Assembly: GCA_963740835.1 (NCBI GenBank)
Contig: CAVUFH010000003.1
Coordinates: 1,674,001 to 1,738,000, forward strand
Length of the DNA: 64,000 nucleotides
Direction: 5' to 3'
Source: CAVUFH01 sp963740835
GTDB taxonomy: Bacteria > Actinomycetota > Acidimicrobiia > IMCC26256 > PALSA-610
The translations under genes and the position numbers were made by a program. How positions within the stretch are numbered: position 1 is the first letter of the stretch; each line of letters begins with the position of its first letter. The notes under the pieces were generated by a model. That model saw nothing but the letters and a program-made list of their open reading frames with translations. It made no database searches and had not been told where the DNA came from. Of this stretch, positions 26,138-35,194 are shown piece by piece.

Positions 26138-26961
26138 TGACCGCAGTCGCAACGGCCCGATCGACCGGCTCGGAGCCGGTCCGTCCGCAGCCTCGCCCCG
26201 CGGGTTTCATCTCTGACGTCACCGTCGTCGCGGGCCGGGCACTCCGCGCGATCCCGCGCGATGTCGAATCGGTGCTGCCGCCGATCTTCATCGCGCTGTT
26301 CTTCTTCTTGGTGAACGTCGGCACGTTGCAACAGCTCACCGAGAACAACATCCCGGGTTTCGACTTCAGAGCGTTCCAGCTGCCGACGGCAATCCTGCTG
26401 GGCGTGACCGGGGTGTCGCGCGCGCCGGCGCTCGTCATCGACGTGCAGGACGGTTACTTCGACCGTCTGTTGCTCACGCCGGTGCGCCGCATCGCGATCT
26501 TGCTGGGCCACCTCGCCGCGGACGTCACGATCGCAGCCGGACTCACCGTGCCGATCATCATCGTCGGGTTCATCCTCGGCGTGCGCTTCGAATCAGGACC
26601 GCTGGGCATTCTGGTCTTCATCCTGATCGCCGCGCTCTGGAGCCTCGCGTTCTCGGGTTTCGGCTACGCGATCGCGTTGAAGACCGGGAATCCGGGCGCG
26701 GTGAACTCCACGTTCTTGCTGTTCTTCCCGTTCCTGTTCCTCACCACGTCGTACGTGCCGCGCAGTCAGCTCAGCGGCTGGCTCGATGTCGTCGCCGGCT
26801 GGAACCCCGTGACGTACCTCCTCGAGGGGATGCGCTCGCTCGTGCTCATCGGCTGGGACGCAGGCGACCTCGCCCAGACGTTCGTCGCCATCGCGATCGT
26901 CGGGGCGATCAGCATGACGATGTGCTTCGCGGCCCTCCGCGGGCGTATTCGCCGCGGGTGA
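26134..26961 (+). CDS. ABC-2 type permease, DrrB-like
   Basis: 275 residues. GTG 26134 forms a GTGA overlap with the ATPase stop; the ATG directly after it is also possible. Six hydrophobic segments with the ABC-2 loop LVIDVQDGYFDRLLLTPVRR and the late FLTTSYVPRSQLSGWLDVVAG motif typical of drug/lipid exporters. A 7-bp stem (CGGGTGA at 26955, TCACCCG at 26971) spans its end and that of the convergent thiolase gene and may act as a weak two-way terminator. Confidence 0.88.
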   Translation: MMTAVATARSTGSEPVRPQPRPAGFISDVTVVAGRALRAIPRDVESVLPPIFIALFFFLVNVGTLQQLTENNIPGFDFRAFQLPTAILLGVTGVSRAPALVIDVQDGYFDRLLLTPVRRIAILLGHLAADVTIAAGLTVPIIIVGFILGVRFESGPLGILVFILIAALWSLAFSGFGYAIALKTGNPGAVNSTFLLFFPFLFLTTSYVPRSQLSGWLDVVAGWNPVTYLLEGMRSLVLIGWDAGDLAQTFVAIAIVGAISMTMCFAALRGRIRRG

Positions 26962-26970
26962 CGTGCCGGC

Positions 26971-28140
26971 TCACCCGGTCGAGAGGATGAGGCCACTCGT
27001 GGGCACACCGGTCCCCGCCGTGACCAGCGCGTGCTCGACGTTTGCAACCTGATTGCAGGACGTCCCGCGGATCTGCCGCACGACTTCGGTGATGCCGTTC
27101 ATGCCATGGATGTACGCCTCGCCGAGCAGCCCGCCGCTCGTGTTGATCGGCAACTCACCGCCGATCGACAGCCGCTCGATCGTCGCCCAGTCCTTCGCCT
27201 CGCCGCGTTCGCAGAAGCCGAGCTCCTCGAGCTGCATGAGCACGAACGGCGTGAAGTGGTCGTACAGGAACGCGGTCGAGACGTCGGCGGGGGTCAGCCC
27301 GGACATCGCCCAGAGCCGACGGCCGACGACGCCCATCTCCGGCAGCCCGGTCAGGTCGTCTCGGTAGTAGCTCGTCATCATCTCGCCGTCGAACGTCGCA
27401 CCTTGCGCGGCGGCGGTGATGAGCGCGGGCCGCTGGCGCAGGTCGCGTGCGCGTTCGGCGGAGGTCACGACGATCGCGACGCCACCGTCGCTTTCCTGGC
27501 AGCAATCGAGCAGCCGCAGCACGGGTTCGACGATCCAGCGCGACGCCTGGTGATCTTCGAGCGTGATCGGACGCTCGTAGAACCACGCACCGGGATTGGT
27601 CGCGGCATGCAGCCGGTCGACGACGGCGATGCGCCCGAAGTCGGCGTTCGTTACGCCGTAGCTTTCCATGTAAAGCCGCGCGTGGAGCGCAACCCAGGCG
27701 GCCGGGGTCATCAGCCCGTACGGCGCGTACCACGCGAACCACAGCGGCAGTGTGGTGATCTGCGCGGTCGCGGCGCCGAAGCGGTTGCCCGAACGCTCGT
27801 TGAACGCGCGGTAGCACACGACCGTCTCTGCGACGCCGGTCGCGACCGCCAGCGCGGCTTGCATCACGGTTCCCGCGGACGCGCCGCCGCCGTACGGGAC
27901 GCGTGTGAACATGGAGAGCTCGCGCATGCCGAGGTTGCGCGCGATCTCCATCTCCTCGCTCGTGTCCATTGTGAACGTGACGAGCCCGTCGACGTCGGAC
28001 GCGTCGAGACCGGCGTCGGTGATCGCGGCGAGCACGGCTTCGCACGCGAGTTGGAGCTCGGTTCGGCCCGAGTCCTTCGAGAATTCCGTCTGGCCGATGC
28101 CGGCGATCGCCGCTCGGCCGGACAACCCCCCTGCCGTCAC
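26971..28140 (-). CDS. Thiolase-fold lipid-transfer (SCP2/Ltp2-like) protein
   Basis: 389 residues from GTG 28140, overlapping the MaoC stop by GTGA. Begins RAAIAGIGQTEFSKDSGRTE, the thiolase-like start, and ends PINTSGGLLGEAYIHGMNG with a His in the loop that forms the second catalytic site. The usual nucleophilic Cys motif is not visible (PYGGGASAGTV instead), as in Ltp2-type aldolases that cleave steroid side chains with a DUF35 partner. The upstream DUF35 gene supports this. Substrate is inferred only. Confidence 0.85.
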   Translation of the reverse strand: MTAGGLSGRAAIAGIGQTEFSKDSGRTELQLACEAVLAAITDAGLDASDVDGLVTFTMDTSEEMEIARNLGMRELSMFTRVPYGGGASAGTVMQAALAVATGVAETVVCYRAFNERSGNRFGAATAQITTLPLWFAWYAPYGLMTPAAWVALHARLYMESYGVTNADFGRIAVVDRLHAATNPGAWFYERPITLEDHQASRWIVEPVLRLLDCCQESDGGVAIVVTSAERARDLRQRPALITAAAQGATFDGEMMTSYYRDDLTGLPEMGVVGRRLWAMSGLTPADVSTAFLYDHFTPFVLMQLEELGFCERGEAKDWATIERLSIGGELPINTSGGLLGEAYIHGMNGITEVVRQIRGTSCNQVANVEHALVTAGTGVPTSGLILSTG

Positions 28141-28580
28141 GACACTGGACCGGCGGGGATGCTGAGACGTGCAGTCCCACCGACGTGTTCCCCGAGCTCG
28201 TTCGTCGCGCGCAGCGCGACGTCGACGATCGCGAAGCCGCCGTCGCGCTCGGCGGCGGTCACCTCGCCCGTGTACGTCAGCGTGTGGCCCGGGAACACCG
28301 GCACGCCGAGCCTGATCGCGAGCCGTTGGATCATCGCATCGGGGCCGGCCCAGTCGGTCAGGAAGCGGCTGCAGTATCCGGTGTCGGAGAGGATGTTCAT
28401 GAAGATGTCCGGCGCGCCCTGCTGGTTGGCGTAATCCCGATCGTGGTGGACGGGCATGAAGTCGCGCGACGCGATCGCGCCGGCGACGACGCGCGTCGGC
28501 GTGACCTCGATGACCAACGCGGGGAGCGCGTCGCCGACCCGCAACGCGTCCATGTCGATCGCTTCGTCCGGCGCGCTCAT
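28137..28580 (-). CDS. MaoC-like hot-dog dehydratase
   Basis: 147 residues, start 28580 (ATGA overlap with the DUF35 stop). Hydratase motif SRDFMPVHHDRDYA, matching the D-x4-H pattern of the R-specific enoyl-CoA hydratase site, then hot-dog strands LGVPVFPGHTLTYTGEV. It would hydrate an enoyl-CoA before the retro-aldol step of the downstream thiolase-like enzyme. Works with the FAS1-like partner at the operon head. Confidence 0.86.
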   Translation of the reverse strand: MSAPDEAIDMDALRVGDALPALVIEVTPTRVVAGAIASRDFMPVHHDRDYANQQGAPDIFMNILSDTGYCSRFLTDWAGPDAMIQRLAIRLGVPVFPGHTLTYTGEVTAAERDGGFAIVDVALRATNELGEHVGGTARLSIPAGPVS

Positions 28581-28981
28581 GCCGGCACTGCCGGCACGAA
28601 CACCGGGAGGACGAGGTCACCGTCGAACGAGTCGAACCGCACGTGCACCGGGAGACCGATCGCGGCGGCATCGGGCTCGATGTCCAGCAGATTGCTGACG
28701 ATCCGAACCCCCTCCTCGAGCTCGACGAGCACGACGATGTAGCCGTCCTCGAAGAACGGCAGCGGTGGGTGACGCGGCATCACGAAGCTGTAGACGGTGC
28801 CGCGTCCCGACGCTTCGATCGCGTCCCATTCGAGGCTGTGACAGTGCGGGCACATCGGCCGGGGTGGATGACGCAAGGTCGTGCATCCACCGCAGCGTTG
28901 GATCAACAACCGGCCGGTCTTGGCGCCGTCCCAGAAGAACTGCGTGTCGGCCGTCATCGACGGTGCCAGCCGGAAGCTCAC
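28577..28981 (-). CDS. DUF35 Zn-ribbon/OB-fold protein
   Basis: 134 residues, ATGA overlaps at both ends. Zinc ribbon CGGC...MCPHC at about residues 30-47, then an OB-fold with GTVYSFVMPRHPPLPF and VVLVELEEGVRIVSNL. DUF35 proteins bind acyl-CoA and form complexes with thiolase-like partners. In steroid catabolism a DUF35 domain holds Ltp2-like aldolases. Here it is a free-standing subunit. Confidence 0.88.
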   Translation of the reverse strand: MSFRLAPSMTADTQFFWDGAKTGRLLIQRCGGCTTLRHPPRPMCPHCHSLEWDAIEASGRGTVYSFVMPRHPPLPFFEDGYIVVLVELEEGVRIVSNLLDIEPDAAAIGLPVHVRFDSFDGDLVLPVFVPAVPA

Positions 28982-29529
28982 GCGGTTGCTCCGCCCGGAC
29001 GGAACTTGAGGATGCGGAACGTCTGGCGGCCGACGACCTCACCGGCGGCATCGGTGTACGTCGTTGCCCACGTCACGAAGTGGCCGGGACCGATGCGTGT
29101 CTGCTTCTCCGGTGATACCGAATCGAGCAGCGTCGTCGCCGACACGATGTCGCCGAGTCTGAGGTAGCGCACGATCTCGAACTCGGAGTTCGATGCGAGC
29201 GTGCCGACGAAGCCCGCCTCGTCGAGCAGGTCGAGCACGGCCGCGCGGCCGCCTTCGACCGGCGAGCCGCCGCGCTCGGCCATCCCGGTGATGCGCGGTG
29301 TCGCCATCGTCCAGGTCTGCAGCATCAGTGGTGGCGCGACGATCTCACCGAAGCGTGAGCGCGCGGCCGCGTCCGGATCGGTGTACACGGGGTTCTCGTC
29401 CTCGAACGCGGCCGCCCAGTGCCTGATCATCGGCTGGTTGACGGGATCAGGAGCCGCGTTCGGGGGTCCGTCGCTGATCGGTTTGCCGACCAGTTCCTGC
29501 AGTCGGTCGTCCAGTGTCGCGTCGACCAT
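28978..29529 (-). CDS. FAS1-like dehydratase / MaoC N-terminal-type subunit
   Basis: 183 residues. N-terminal hot-dog pattern: IRHWAAAFEDENPVYTDPDA, then APPLMLQTWTM and a late RYLRLGDIVSATTLL. This resembles the non-catalytic or ChsH1-like half of a heteromeric enoyl-CoA hydratase. First gene of a four-gene operon joined by 4-base overlaps. AAGGAG lies 13 bases ahead of the ATG, an unusually long spacing; an ATG next to it is out of frame. Confidence 0.85.
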   Translation of the reverse strand: MVDATLDDRLQELVGKPISDGPPNAAPDPVNQPMIRHWAAAFEDENPVYTDPDAAARSRFGEIVAPPLMLQTWTMATPRITGMAERGGSPVEGGRAAVLDLLDEAGFVGTLASNSEFEIVRYLRLGDIVSATTLLDSVSPEKQTRIGPGHFVTWATTYTDAAGEVVGRQTFRILKFRPGGATA

Positions 29530-29619
29530 CTTCGTTGCTCATCTCCTTGCGATCCGAAGTTGCGTTGCGGTCTCTTATACGCACGGTCCCTTCGCTCGCA
29601 AAGGCAGCCGCGCGCGCAG

Positions 29620-31086
29620 CTACGCCGCAGCGGCCGCGCCGAACCAGGTCGCAAGGGCTGTCGGCAGCCCGGGGTCCGCGAGATCTCCCGCCCACGCGAC
29701 ATGGCCGTCGGGTCGGATCAGCACCGCCGGCGGTGCCGGGATCTCGCCCAGGACGGGGAGGTCCCACACACCATCGTGCGTGGCGTCGACCAACCGGACT
29801 CGATCGGCCCACGGTGAAACGTCGAAACCGCTGGACGCTCCGAGATCGAGGAGCACGGGCCGCGCGTCGTGCAGCAGCGCGAAGACGCGCGTGGGGCCGG
29901 CCGCGGTGCGTAGGTCGAGGTCGGGCATGCGCCGCCCGAGCAACGGGTGCCCCACACCGAGGTCGTAGTGGATGTCGAGCCCGGAGAGCATCGCGGCGAA
30001 GCGTCGACGCGGCTCGTCCATGCGCAACAGTTCGGTCATGGTGTCGCGGAGGGCCTGGTGACGTTCGTCGGGAGTGCTGAGCGCGACTTGCGCCATGGTG
30101 TTGTGCAACACCCGGGCCCCGACCGGGTGCCGTTCGGCGTGGTAGGTGTCGAGGAGACTGGCGGGGGAGGTCTGGTCGACCACCTGGGCCAGCTTCCATC
30201 CCAGGTTCACCGCGTCCTGCACGCCGGTGTTGAGACCCTGCCCACCCTGCGGCGGATGTACGTGGGCGGCGTCACCGGCGAGCAGCACGCGGCCGGCGCG
30301 GTAGGAGGCGGCCTGCCGCGACATGTCGGTGAAGCGAGATATCCAGTTCGGGCTGTGCACCCCGAAGTCGCTCCCGTAGGCGACGACGAGTGCCTCACTG
30401 AGATCCTGCAGGGTGGGCTCGCCGATGTGTTCGACGTCCCGTTCTCTCAGGACGACTCCGAACGGCCCCCCGCCGGTTTCCCGGTTGACCGGACCGATGC
30501 CACCGCCTTCGCGACGCACGCCGAGCACCGGCTCCTCGTCCATCTCGACCTCGGCGATCATCCAGCTGGTCGACGGATCCAACCCGGGGAAGTCGATGCC
30601 GGCGCCCTTGCGGATCAAGCTGCGTCCTCCGTCGCACCCGACGAGATACTGCGCCCGGAGCGACGCGTCGCCCGACAGTCCGACGTCGACGCCCGTGTCG
30701 TCGGGCGCGAAGGACACCACGTCGCGGCCACGAAGGATCGGAACATCGAGCTCACGCACCCAGCCGGCCAGGATGCGCTCGAAGTCGCGCTGCCAGAGCG
30801 CAAGGAGGTAGTTGTGCCGGGTGGGGAAGTCGCTCATGTCCAAGCGGATCCCCGCGTAGCCCACGGTCGGATGCACTTGCCCGGCGGTGAGGAATCGTTC
30901 CGCGATGCCACGCTGATCGAGCACCTCGATGGTGCGCGAGTGCAGACCTCCGGCGCGCGATCCGTCGAGATCCTGAGTGACGCGTCGTTCGACGATGACG
31001 ACGTCGATCCCTGCCAACGCCAGCTCGGCCGCCAGCATCAGCCCGGTCGGGCCGCCGCCCGCGATCACCACCGCGTGTTCGGTCAT
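29620..31086 (-). CDS. FAD-dependent aromatic-ring monooxygenase
   Basis: 488 residues from ATG 31086 (GAGGAG with 5-base spacing); GTG 31092 is the alternative. Rossmann motif VVIAGGGPTGLMLAAEL, the DG motif region LVGCDGGRSLIRKGAG and GD motif GRVLLAGDAAHVHPPQGGQG are all in order, followed by a thioredoxin-like C-terminal domain. This is the class A flavin hydroxylase family used on phenolics and polyketides or, as Rox-type enzymes, on rifamycins. Substrate unknown. Confidence 0.9.
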   Translation of the reverse strand: MTEHAVVIAGGGPTGLMLAAELALAGIDVVIVERRVTQDLDGSRAGGLHSRTIEVLDQRGIAERFLTAGQVHPTVGYAGIRLDMSDFPTRHNYLLALWQRDFERILAGWVRELDVPILRGRDVVSFAPDDTGVDVGLSGDASLRAQYLVGCDGGRSLIRKGAGIDFPGLDPSTSWMIAEVEMDEEPVLGVRREGGGIGPVNRETGGGPFGVVLRERDVEHIGEPTLQDLSEALVVAYGSDFGVHSPNWISRFTDMSRQAASYRAGRVLLAGDAAHVHPPQGGQGLNTGVQDAVNLGWKLAQVVDQTSPASLLDTYHAERHPVGARVLHNTMAQVALSTPDERHQALRDTMTELLRMDEPRRRFAAMLSGLDIHYDLGVGHPLLGRRMPDLDLRTAAGPTRVFALLHDARPVLLDLGASSGFDVSPWADRVRLVDATHDGVWDLPVLGEIPAPPAVLIRPDGHVAWAGDLADPGLPTALATWFGAAAAA

Positions 31087-31203
31087 CGCCACTCCTCATT
31101 CGTTCGGGCCGAGATCGCTCCGTGAACGAGTCATGGTCAGCACGATCGAGTCGCTTGCGGCAAGCCCCCTCCCTCGCGTTACCGTGTGCATGGCGGCGAG
31201 CGC

Positions 31204-31653
31204 TCAGCGTTCAGATCGAGGATCGCTCGCATGCGCGGGATGACCGTGCGTCCGGCGCTGCTCCTTCATCTCGGCCTCGCGCACGTGGCGCTTGCCGTCC
31301 ACGAATCGATCGCGGACGAGGCGGTCGACGTCGCGGATCGGGCCGTAGTAGCAGTCGTCGAATTCTTCGACGAGCTGGAACGTCCAACGCCCGTTGATGA
31401 CGTTCCGTCCGACGATCTCGGTCCGCACGAAGCGTGCCGTGTCTGTCTCGCCGGCGGCTTTCAGGGCGTCCGCCGCATGATCGAACAGTTCGTCTGCATG
31501 GCCCATCATCTGATGGAAGTCGTACAGCCGTTCTCGCGCGCGCTCGACCCACTCGAAGGCCTCGCTCATCTGGCCGACCGCGTCCACCAACGCATCGGAC
31601 GCGCCGGCGGGGCGGACGTGGGACTCGTCGTACGGACGGGCATCGCGGATCAT
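31204..31653 (-). CDS. Conserved helical protein, unknown function
   Basis: 149 residues, ATG 31653 with GGAGAGGAGAAG just upstream. Begins MIRDARPYDESHVRPAGASD; the middle is a long helix (ERARERLYDFHQMMGHADEL) followed by TEIVGRNVINGRWTFQLVEE and a Tyr-rich turn. The composition and strong start suggest a real gene, with His/Asp/Glu spacing that could bind metal. I do not recognise the family. It is in tandem orientation with the monooxygenase. Confidence 0.65.
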   Translation of the reverse strand: MIRDARPYDESHVRPAGASDALVDAVGQMSEAFEWVERARERLYDFHQMMGHADELFDHAADALKAAGETDTARFVRTEIVGRNVINGRWTFQLVEEFDDCYYGPIRDVDRLVRDRFVDGKRHVREAEMKEQRRTHGHPAHASDPRSER

Positions 31654-31979
31654 CGGTGCTTCTCCTCTCCTCGTGTCGGCCTCCTACCCCGAGAGCTCCG
31701 GACGTCAGCGCGAGTTTCCTGAAGTGGAGGTTTTCGACGCGTCGGCACTTCGGTGTCGGCAGTGGCTTTGAGCGGGCATCGCGGCGCGCACACACGACGC
31801 AAGGAACGGCGCGATGGCGAACGCACGGTCGAGCAATGGGCGAAGGAACGCCCCCGAAGAGTCAGCGCGCGGATGCAGCGATCGGGCAGGGCGACGAGAC
31901 CCACCAACGCGCCGGGAGCACTCAGTCCTGAACGGTGCGACGTGCCGGCCGCCATACGCGGCTCGGCGCGCCACGCTGC
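31654..31979. other. Intergenic region without a supported gene
   Basis: 326 bases between the helical protein and the alcohol dehydrogenase (both minus strand). A 62-codon plus-strand frame at 31814 has an AAGGA upstream but is Arg/Ser/Pro-rich without pattern, so it is not called. No clear terminator or repeat was seen. The first ~20 bases hold the ribosome site of the upstream gene. Confidence 0.4.
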
Positions 31980-33161
31980 TCACGGACGGAACACCACCTT
32001 GACGGCACCGTCCTTCTTCTTCTGGAACATCTCGTAGGCCGAGGGCGCTTCGTCGAGGGGAAGCCGATGCGTTGTGAAGTCGGCAACGTGCAATGGGTCT
32101 CCATCAGTGAGGAGGGGCAGCAGATCGTCGACCCATCGCCTCACGTTGGCTTGCCCCATGCGGACGGTGACTTGCTTGTCGAACATTCGCAACATCGGGA
32201 GCGGATCGACCATGCCGCCGTAGACGCCACTGATGGAGATCGTGCCACCGCGCCGTACGAGGTCGATCGCGGTCAGCAGAGCCGCCAGTCGGTCGATGCC
32301 GGCCTTCTGCATCATCGGTTCGGCCACCGCGTCGGGCAGGAAGCCCACGAACGCCTGCGCCGCCTTGGCCGCGGGTGACCCGTGCGCCTCCATGCCGACG
32401 GCGTCGATGACCGCATCCGGACCGCGCCCGGCCGTGCGCTCGCGCAGGTCGCCGATGATGTCTTCGTGGTCGTTGAGATCGATGGCCTCGATTCCGTTTC
32501 GCCGCGCCATCTCCAGGCGTTCGGGAACGAGATCGATCCCGAAGACCTGGCTCGCGCCGCGATGCCTGGCGATCCGGGCGCTCATCTGACCGATCGGCCC
32601 GAGGCCCAACACGGCAACCGTGCCGTCACGCGGCACGTCGGCGTAGGCAACGGCCTGCCACGCGGTCGGCAACACGTCGGAGAGGAACAGGAACTGCTCG
32701 TCCGGAGGGCCGTCGGGCACGACGATCGGTCCGTACTGCGCCTGCGGCACCCGCACGTATTCGGCCTGACCGCCCGGGATCTGCCCGTACAGCTTCGTGT
32801 ACCCGAACAACGCCGCCCCGGTTCCATGCTCGTGTACCTGCGTTGTCTCGCATTGGGACTGCAGACCTTGGCCGCACATGTAGCAGTGGCCGCAGGAGAT
32901 GTTGAACGGGACAACGACGCGGTCACCAGGCTTGATGCGCGCAACTTCGGACCCGACCTCTTCGACGACACCCATCGGCTCGTGCCCGAGGATGTCGCCT
33001 TCGTCGAGGAATGGTCCGAACAACTCGTACAAGTGCAGGTCCGAACCACACAAGCCCGTGGACGTCACGCGGACGATGGCGTCCGTCGGCGCCGCGATCG
33101 TCGGATCGGGGACGTGGTCGATGCGCACGTCGCGCTTGCCGTGCCAGGTTAGTGCTCTCAT
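31980..33161 (-). CDS. Zinc-dependent alcohol/formaldehyde-type dehydrogenase
   Basis: 393 residues. Catalytic zinc site GLCGSDLHLYE and GHEPMGVVEE, structural zinc lobe CGHCYMCGQGLQSQC, and the NAD fold VAVLGLGPIGQMSARIA. The extended loop after QC (HEHGTGAALFGYTKLYG) is typical of the glutathione-independent formaldehyde dehydrogenase/threonine-dehydrogenase-like branch. It oxidises an alcohol or aldehyde hydrate with NAD(P). Start ATG 33161 is preceded by GGAAGGAATCACG. Divergent from the response regulator. Confidence 0.88.
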   Translation of the reverse strand: MRALTWHGKRDVRIDHVPDPTIAAPTDAIVRVTSTGLCGSDLHLYELFGPFLDEGDILGHEPMGVVEEVGSEVARIKPGDRVVVPFNISCGHCYMCGQGLQSQCETTQVHEHGTGAALFGYTKLYGQIPGGQAEYVRVPQAQYGPIVVPDGPPDEQFLFLSDVLPTAWQAVAYADVPRDGTVAVLGLGPIGQMSARIARHRGASQVFGIDLVPERLEMARRNGIEAIDLNDHEDIIGDLRERTAGRGPDAVIDAVGMEAHGSPAAKAAQAFVGFLPDAVAEPMMQKAGIDRLAALLTAIDLVRRGGTISISGVYGGMVDPLPMLRMFDKQVTVRMGQANVRRWVDDLLPLLTDGDPLHVADFTTHRLPLDEAPSAYEMFQKKKDGAVKVVFRP

Positions 33162-33374
33162 CGTGATTCCTTCCGGTCGCAGCGGCGCGGGTCGGCGATG
33201 TGAGCGTGCCCGAAGGGGTCGGGACCGGAACCGACGATGAGGAGTCCTGAAGCTCCGCTGAGCCGATGCGCCCGCGACCAAGCGCACGGGTGTAGCGACC
33301 ATGGCCGGCGCGGTGGCGACGATCCGAACGGCGTCTCGCGCATAACCGTCGACGCAGCCGGGAAGGGGGTTGGA

Positions 33375-34108
33375 GTGACGAGAAGGCCGCCGACTTCGCC
33401 GGGACCGAACCTGCGAGAGGGTTCCGTTGACGTGCTGATCGTCGGCGCCGAGATGCCTGACACGTCCGACCTGCTCGGTGCGTTGGAACTCGTCGAGCTG
33501 CACGCCGCGCGGCGAACGACCCTGATTCAGTGGCCCGAATCGTGATCGCCGGCCGGCCCGACGCCGCCGTCGTCGACCTCCGTGTCGATGACGGCTTGGC
33601 GGACAGCGTGCTCGATTGGCTCTCGAAAAACCGCAATTTTCGAGCTCTCGTCGTGACGAACGTGGACCAGGTCGACGCGCGGTTGCGAGCGCTGACTTTG
33701 GGCGCGACCGATCACCTCATCGCACCGTTCGAGCAACGTGAGATCCTGGCGCGGGTCCGGCATCTGATCGCCCTGCGCCGAAGTGCACGCTGCCGGCGCC
33801 TGCAGATCGGTGACCTCACGATCGATGCCGCGCAGCGCTGTGTCGTGCGCAATGGTGCAACGATCGCGTTGACACCACGGGAAGTCGACGTCCTACGCAT
33901 GCTCGTCGAGAACGGCGAACAGTTGTTGTCGAAGCAGGAGATCCTCAACGCGGTCTGGCACGGTGAATCCCGCAGCGAGAACGTGGTCGAGGCCAACGTG
34001 AGCTCGCTGCGGCGCAAGCTCCACGCCCACGGTCCGCCGGTGATCCACACCTTGCATCGCTCCGGGTACGTGTTCCGCCCGGTTCCGGCGACCCAGCCGG
34101 CCCGCTGA
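33375..34108 (+). CDS. OmpR-type response regulator, split by a frameshift
   Basis: GTG 33375 (GGAAGGGGGTTGGA upstream) starts a receiver fragment: VDVLIVGAEMPDTSDLLGAL to TTLIQWPES, where TGA intervenes. One frame over, from about 33541, the rest continues: DAAVVDLRVDDGL with the phospho-acceptor-like Asp, LGATDHLIAPFEQREILARV, then a winged helix (LTPREVDVLRMLVENGEQLL and SLRRKLHAHG). A single-base indel explains the split; the uncorrected intact frame begins at GTG 33530. No histidine kinase is adjacent. Confidence 0.72.
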
Positions 34109-34208
34109 GACGCTCAGGCCTCGCTGCGAACGGGCCAGGCGTCGGGTGCCAGGCCGAGCCGCCCGATGGTCGGCCCGGCACCCGGCGATCAGCGTCGCGA
34201 ACGAAGTC

Positions 34209-34802
34209 TTAATTCGTGGCGTCGGACTTGACGTGTTGCGCGGACTGTTGCGCTTGGTCGCGCACGTTCGCGCCGGCTTCCCCGCCGGCAGCTTTCACCT
34301 CGGCGACCGCGTCTTGCGCGTGCGTTTTGGCGTCCTCGGCCACGTCGCGGCCGGCCTCTTTCAGCTGTCCCGCCGCTTGCTGCAGCTGGGGCTTCGCTTC
34401 GCCCATGAGCCGTTGTTCGGTCCGCGAACTGGGGAATGCAGTTGCGAGCAACAGGCCCGCCCCGAAGGCGATCAGGCCGGCGGCGAACGGATTGCCGCGA
34501 GCTTGCTCGGCCAGCGCCTCCGGCGCACGCTGCACTTGGTCGGTCGCGTTGTGCAACGTGTCGCTGGCGGACTGCATGGCGCCGCTCGCCTGGGCACGCA
34601 GCCGTTCGTTGATCGGCTCGCGATAGCCGGGAGAGCCCATCACCGACTCCTTCACGCTGCGCATCCGCTGGCCGAACGCGGCTTTGCGGCGTTCGACGAT
34701 GCGTTCGGGACTCAGCCGATCGCCGATGGCATCCAGCGTGTCCCCCATACGCGCGCGCTGCATCTCCGCGTCACGCCTCAGCCCATCTTCTGTTGCGCCC
34801 AC
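34209..34802 (-). CDS. DUF3618 membrane-associated protein
   Basis: 197 residues, GTG 34802. The DUF3618 hallmark is RRDAEMQRARMGDTLDAIGD (helical, with MGDTLDAI). A hydrophobic segment (FAAGLIAFGAGLLLATAF) and a long Ala/Gln/Glu coiled region follow. These proteins accompany holin-like and YtxH-like envelope proteins in actinobacteria. It overlaps the holin-like gene by 25 bases. Confidence 0.83.
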   Translation of the reverse strand: MGATEDGLRRDAEMQRARMGDTLDAIGDRLSPERIVERRKAAFGQRMRSVKESVMGSPGYREPINERLRAQASGAMQSASDTLHNATDQVQRAPEALAEQARGNPFAAGLIAFGAGLLLATAFPSSRTEQRLMGEAKPQLQQAAGQLKEAGRDVAEDAKTHAQDAVAEVKAAGGEAGANVRDQAQQSAQHVKSDATN

Positions 34803-35194
34803 TGGACGTCCTCCTTCACCGATTCGATGGTTTGTTCCGGAACGACGTTGAGCTCTTCGACCCGCCGCCGACCGCGCAGAGAGAGCACTCCCGCGGCGAT
34901 CGCATAGATGGCGCCGATGATGAGGAACGCAACGCCCTCGGGCATGACTTCACTCAGGCCCCAGGCCGCCGCGAACGACAGCAACAGCAAGGCCATGTAG
35001 CCGGCCACCGCAGCCCCGCCGAACGCCTCGGCCGCGAGCTTGGCCTTGTCAGCCTGGTTACGGATCTCGGTCTTCGCCAAGTCGGTTTGCGTACGAACGA
35101 GCTCACCGAACTCACGCGACAGATCTCCGAAGAGGTCACCCAGGGACTTGTCAGGTTGCTTCGGTTGGGTGGGGTCGGGTTCGATCCGCGTCAT
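34778..35194 (-). CDS. Phage-holin-like (PF07332 type) membrane protein
   Basis: 138 residues, ATGA overlap with the upstream gene. N-terminal amphipathic region (SLGDLFGDLSREFGELVRTQ, then TDLAKTEIRNQADKAKLA) and two TM helices (VAGYMALLLLSFAAAWGL and VAFLIIGAIYAIAAGVL) joined by a short turn. Actinobacterial holin-superfamily proteins of this kind are not phage genes but envelope-stress partners. Middle gene of a trio. Confidence 0.83.
   Translation of the reverse strand: MTRIEPDPTQPKQPDKSLGDLFGDLSREFGELVRTQTDLAKTEIRNQADKAKLAAEAFGGAAVAGYMALLLLSFAAAWGLSEVMPEGVAFLIIGAIYAIAAGVLSLRGRRRVEELNVVPEQTIESVKEDVQWAQQKMG

Noticed and set aside
31814..32002. 62-codon plus-strand frame in the 31.6-32.0 kb gap
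   Set aside because: AAGGA upstream, but the composition is Arg/Ser/Pro-rich without pattern and it runs into the antisense of the alcohol dehydrogenase.
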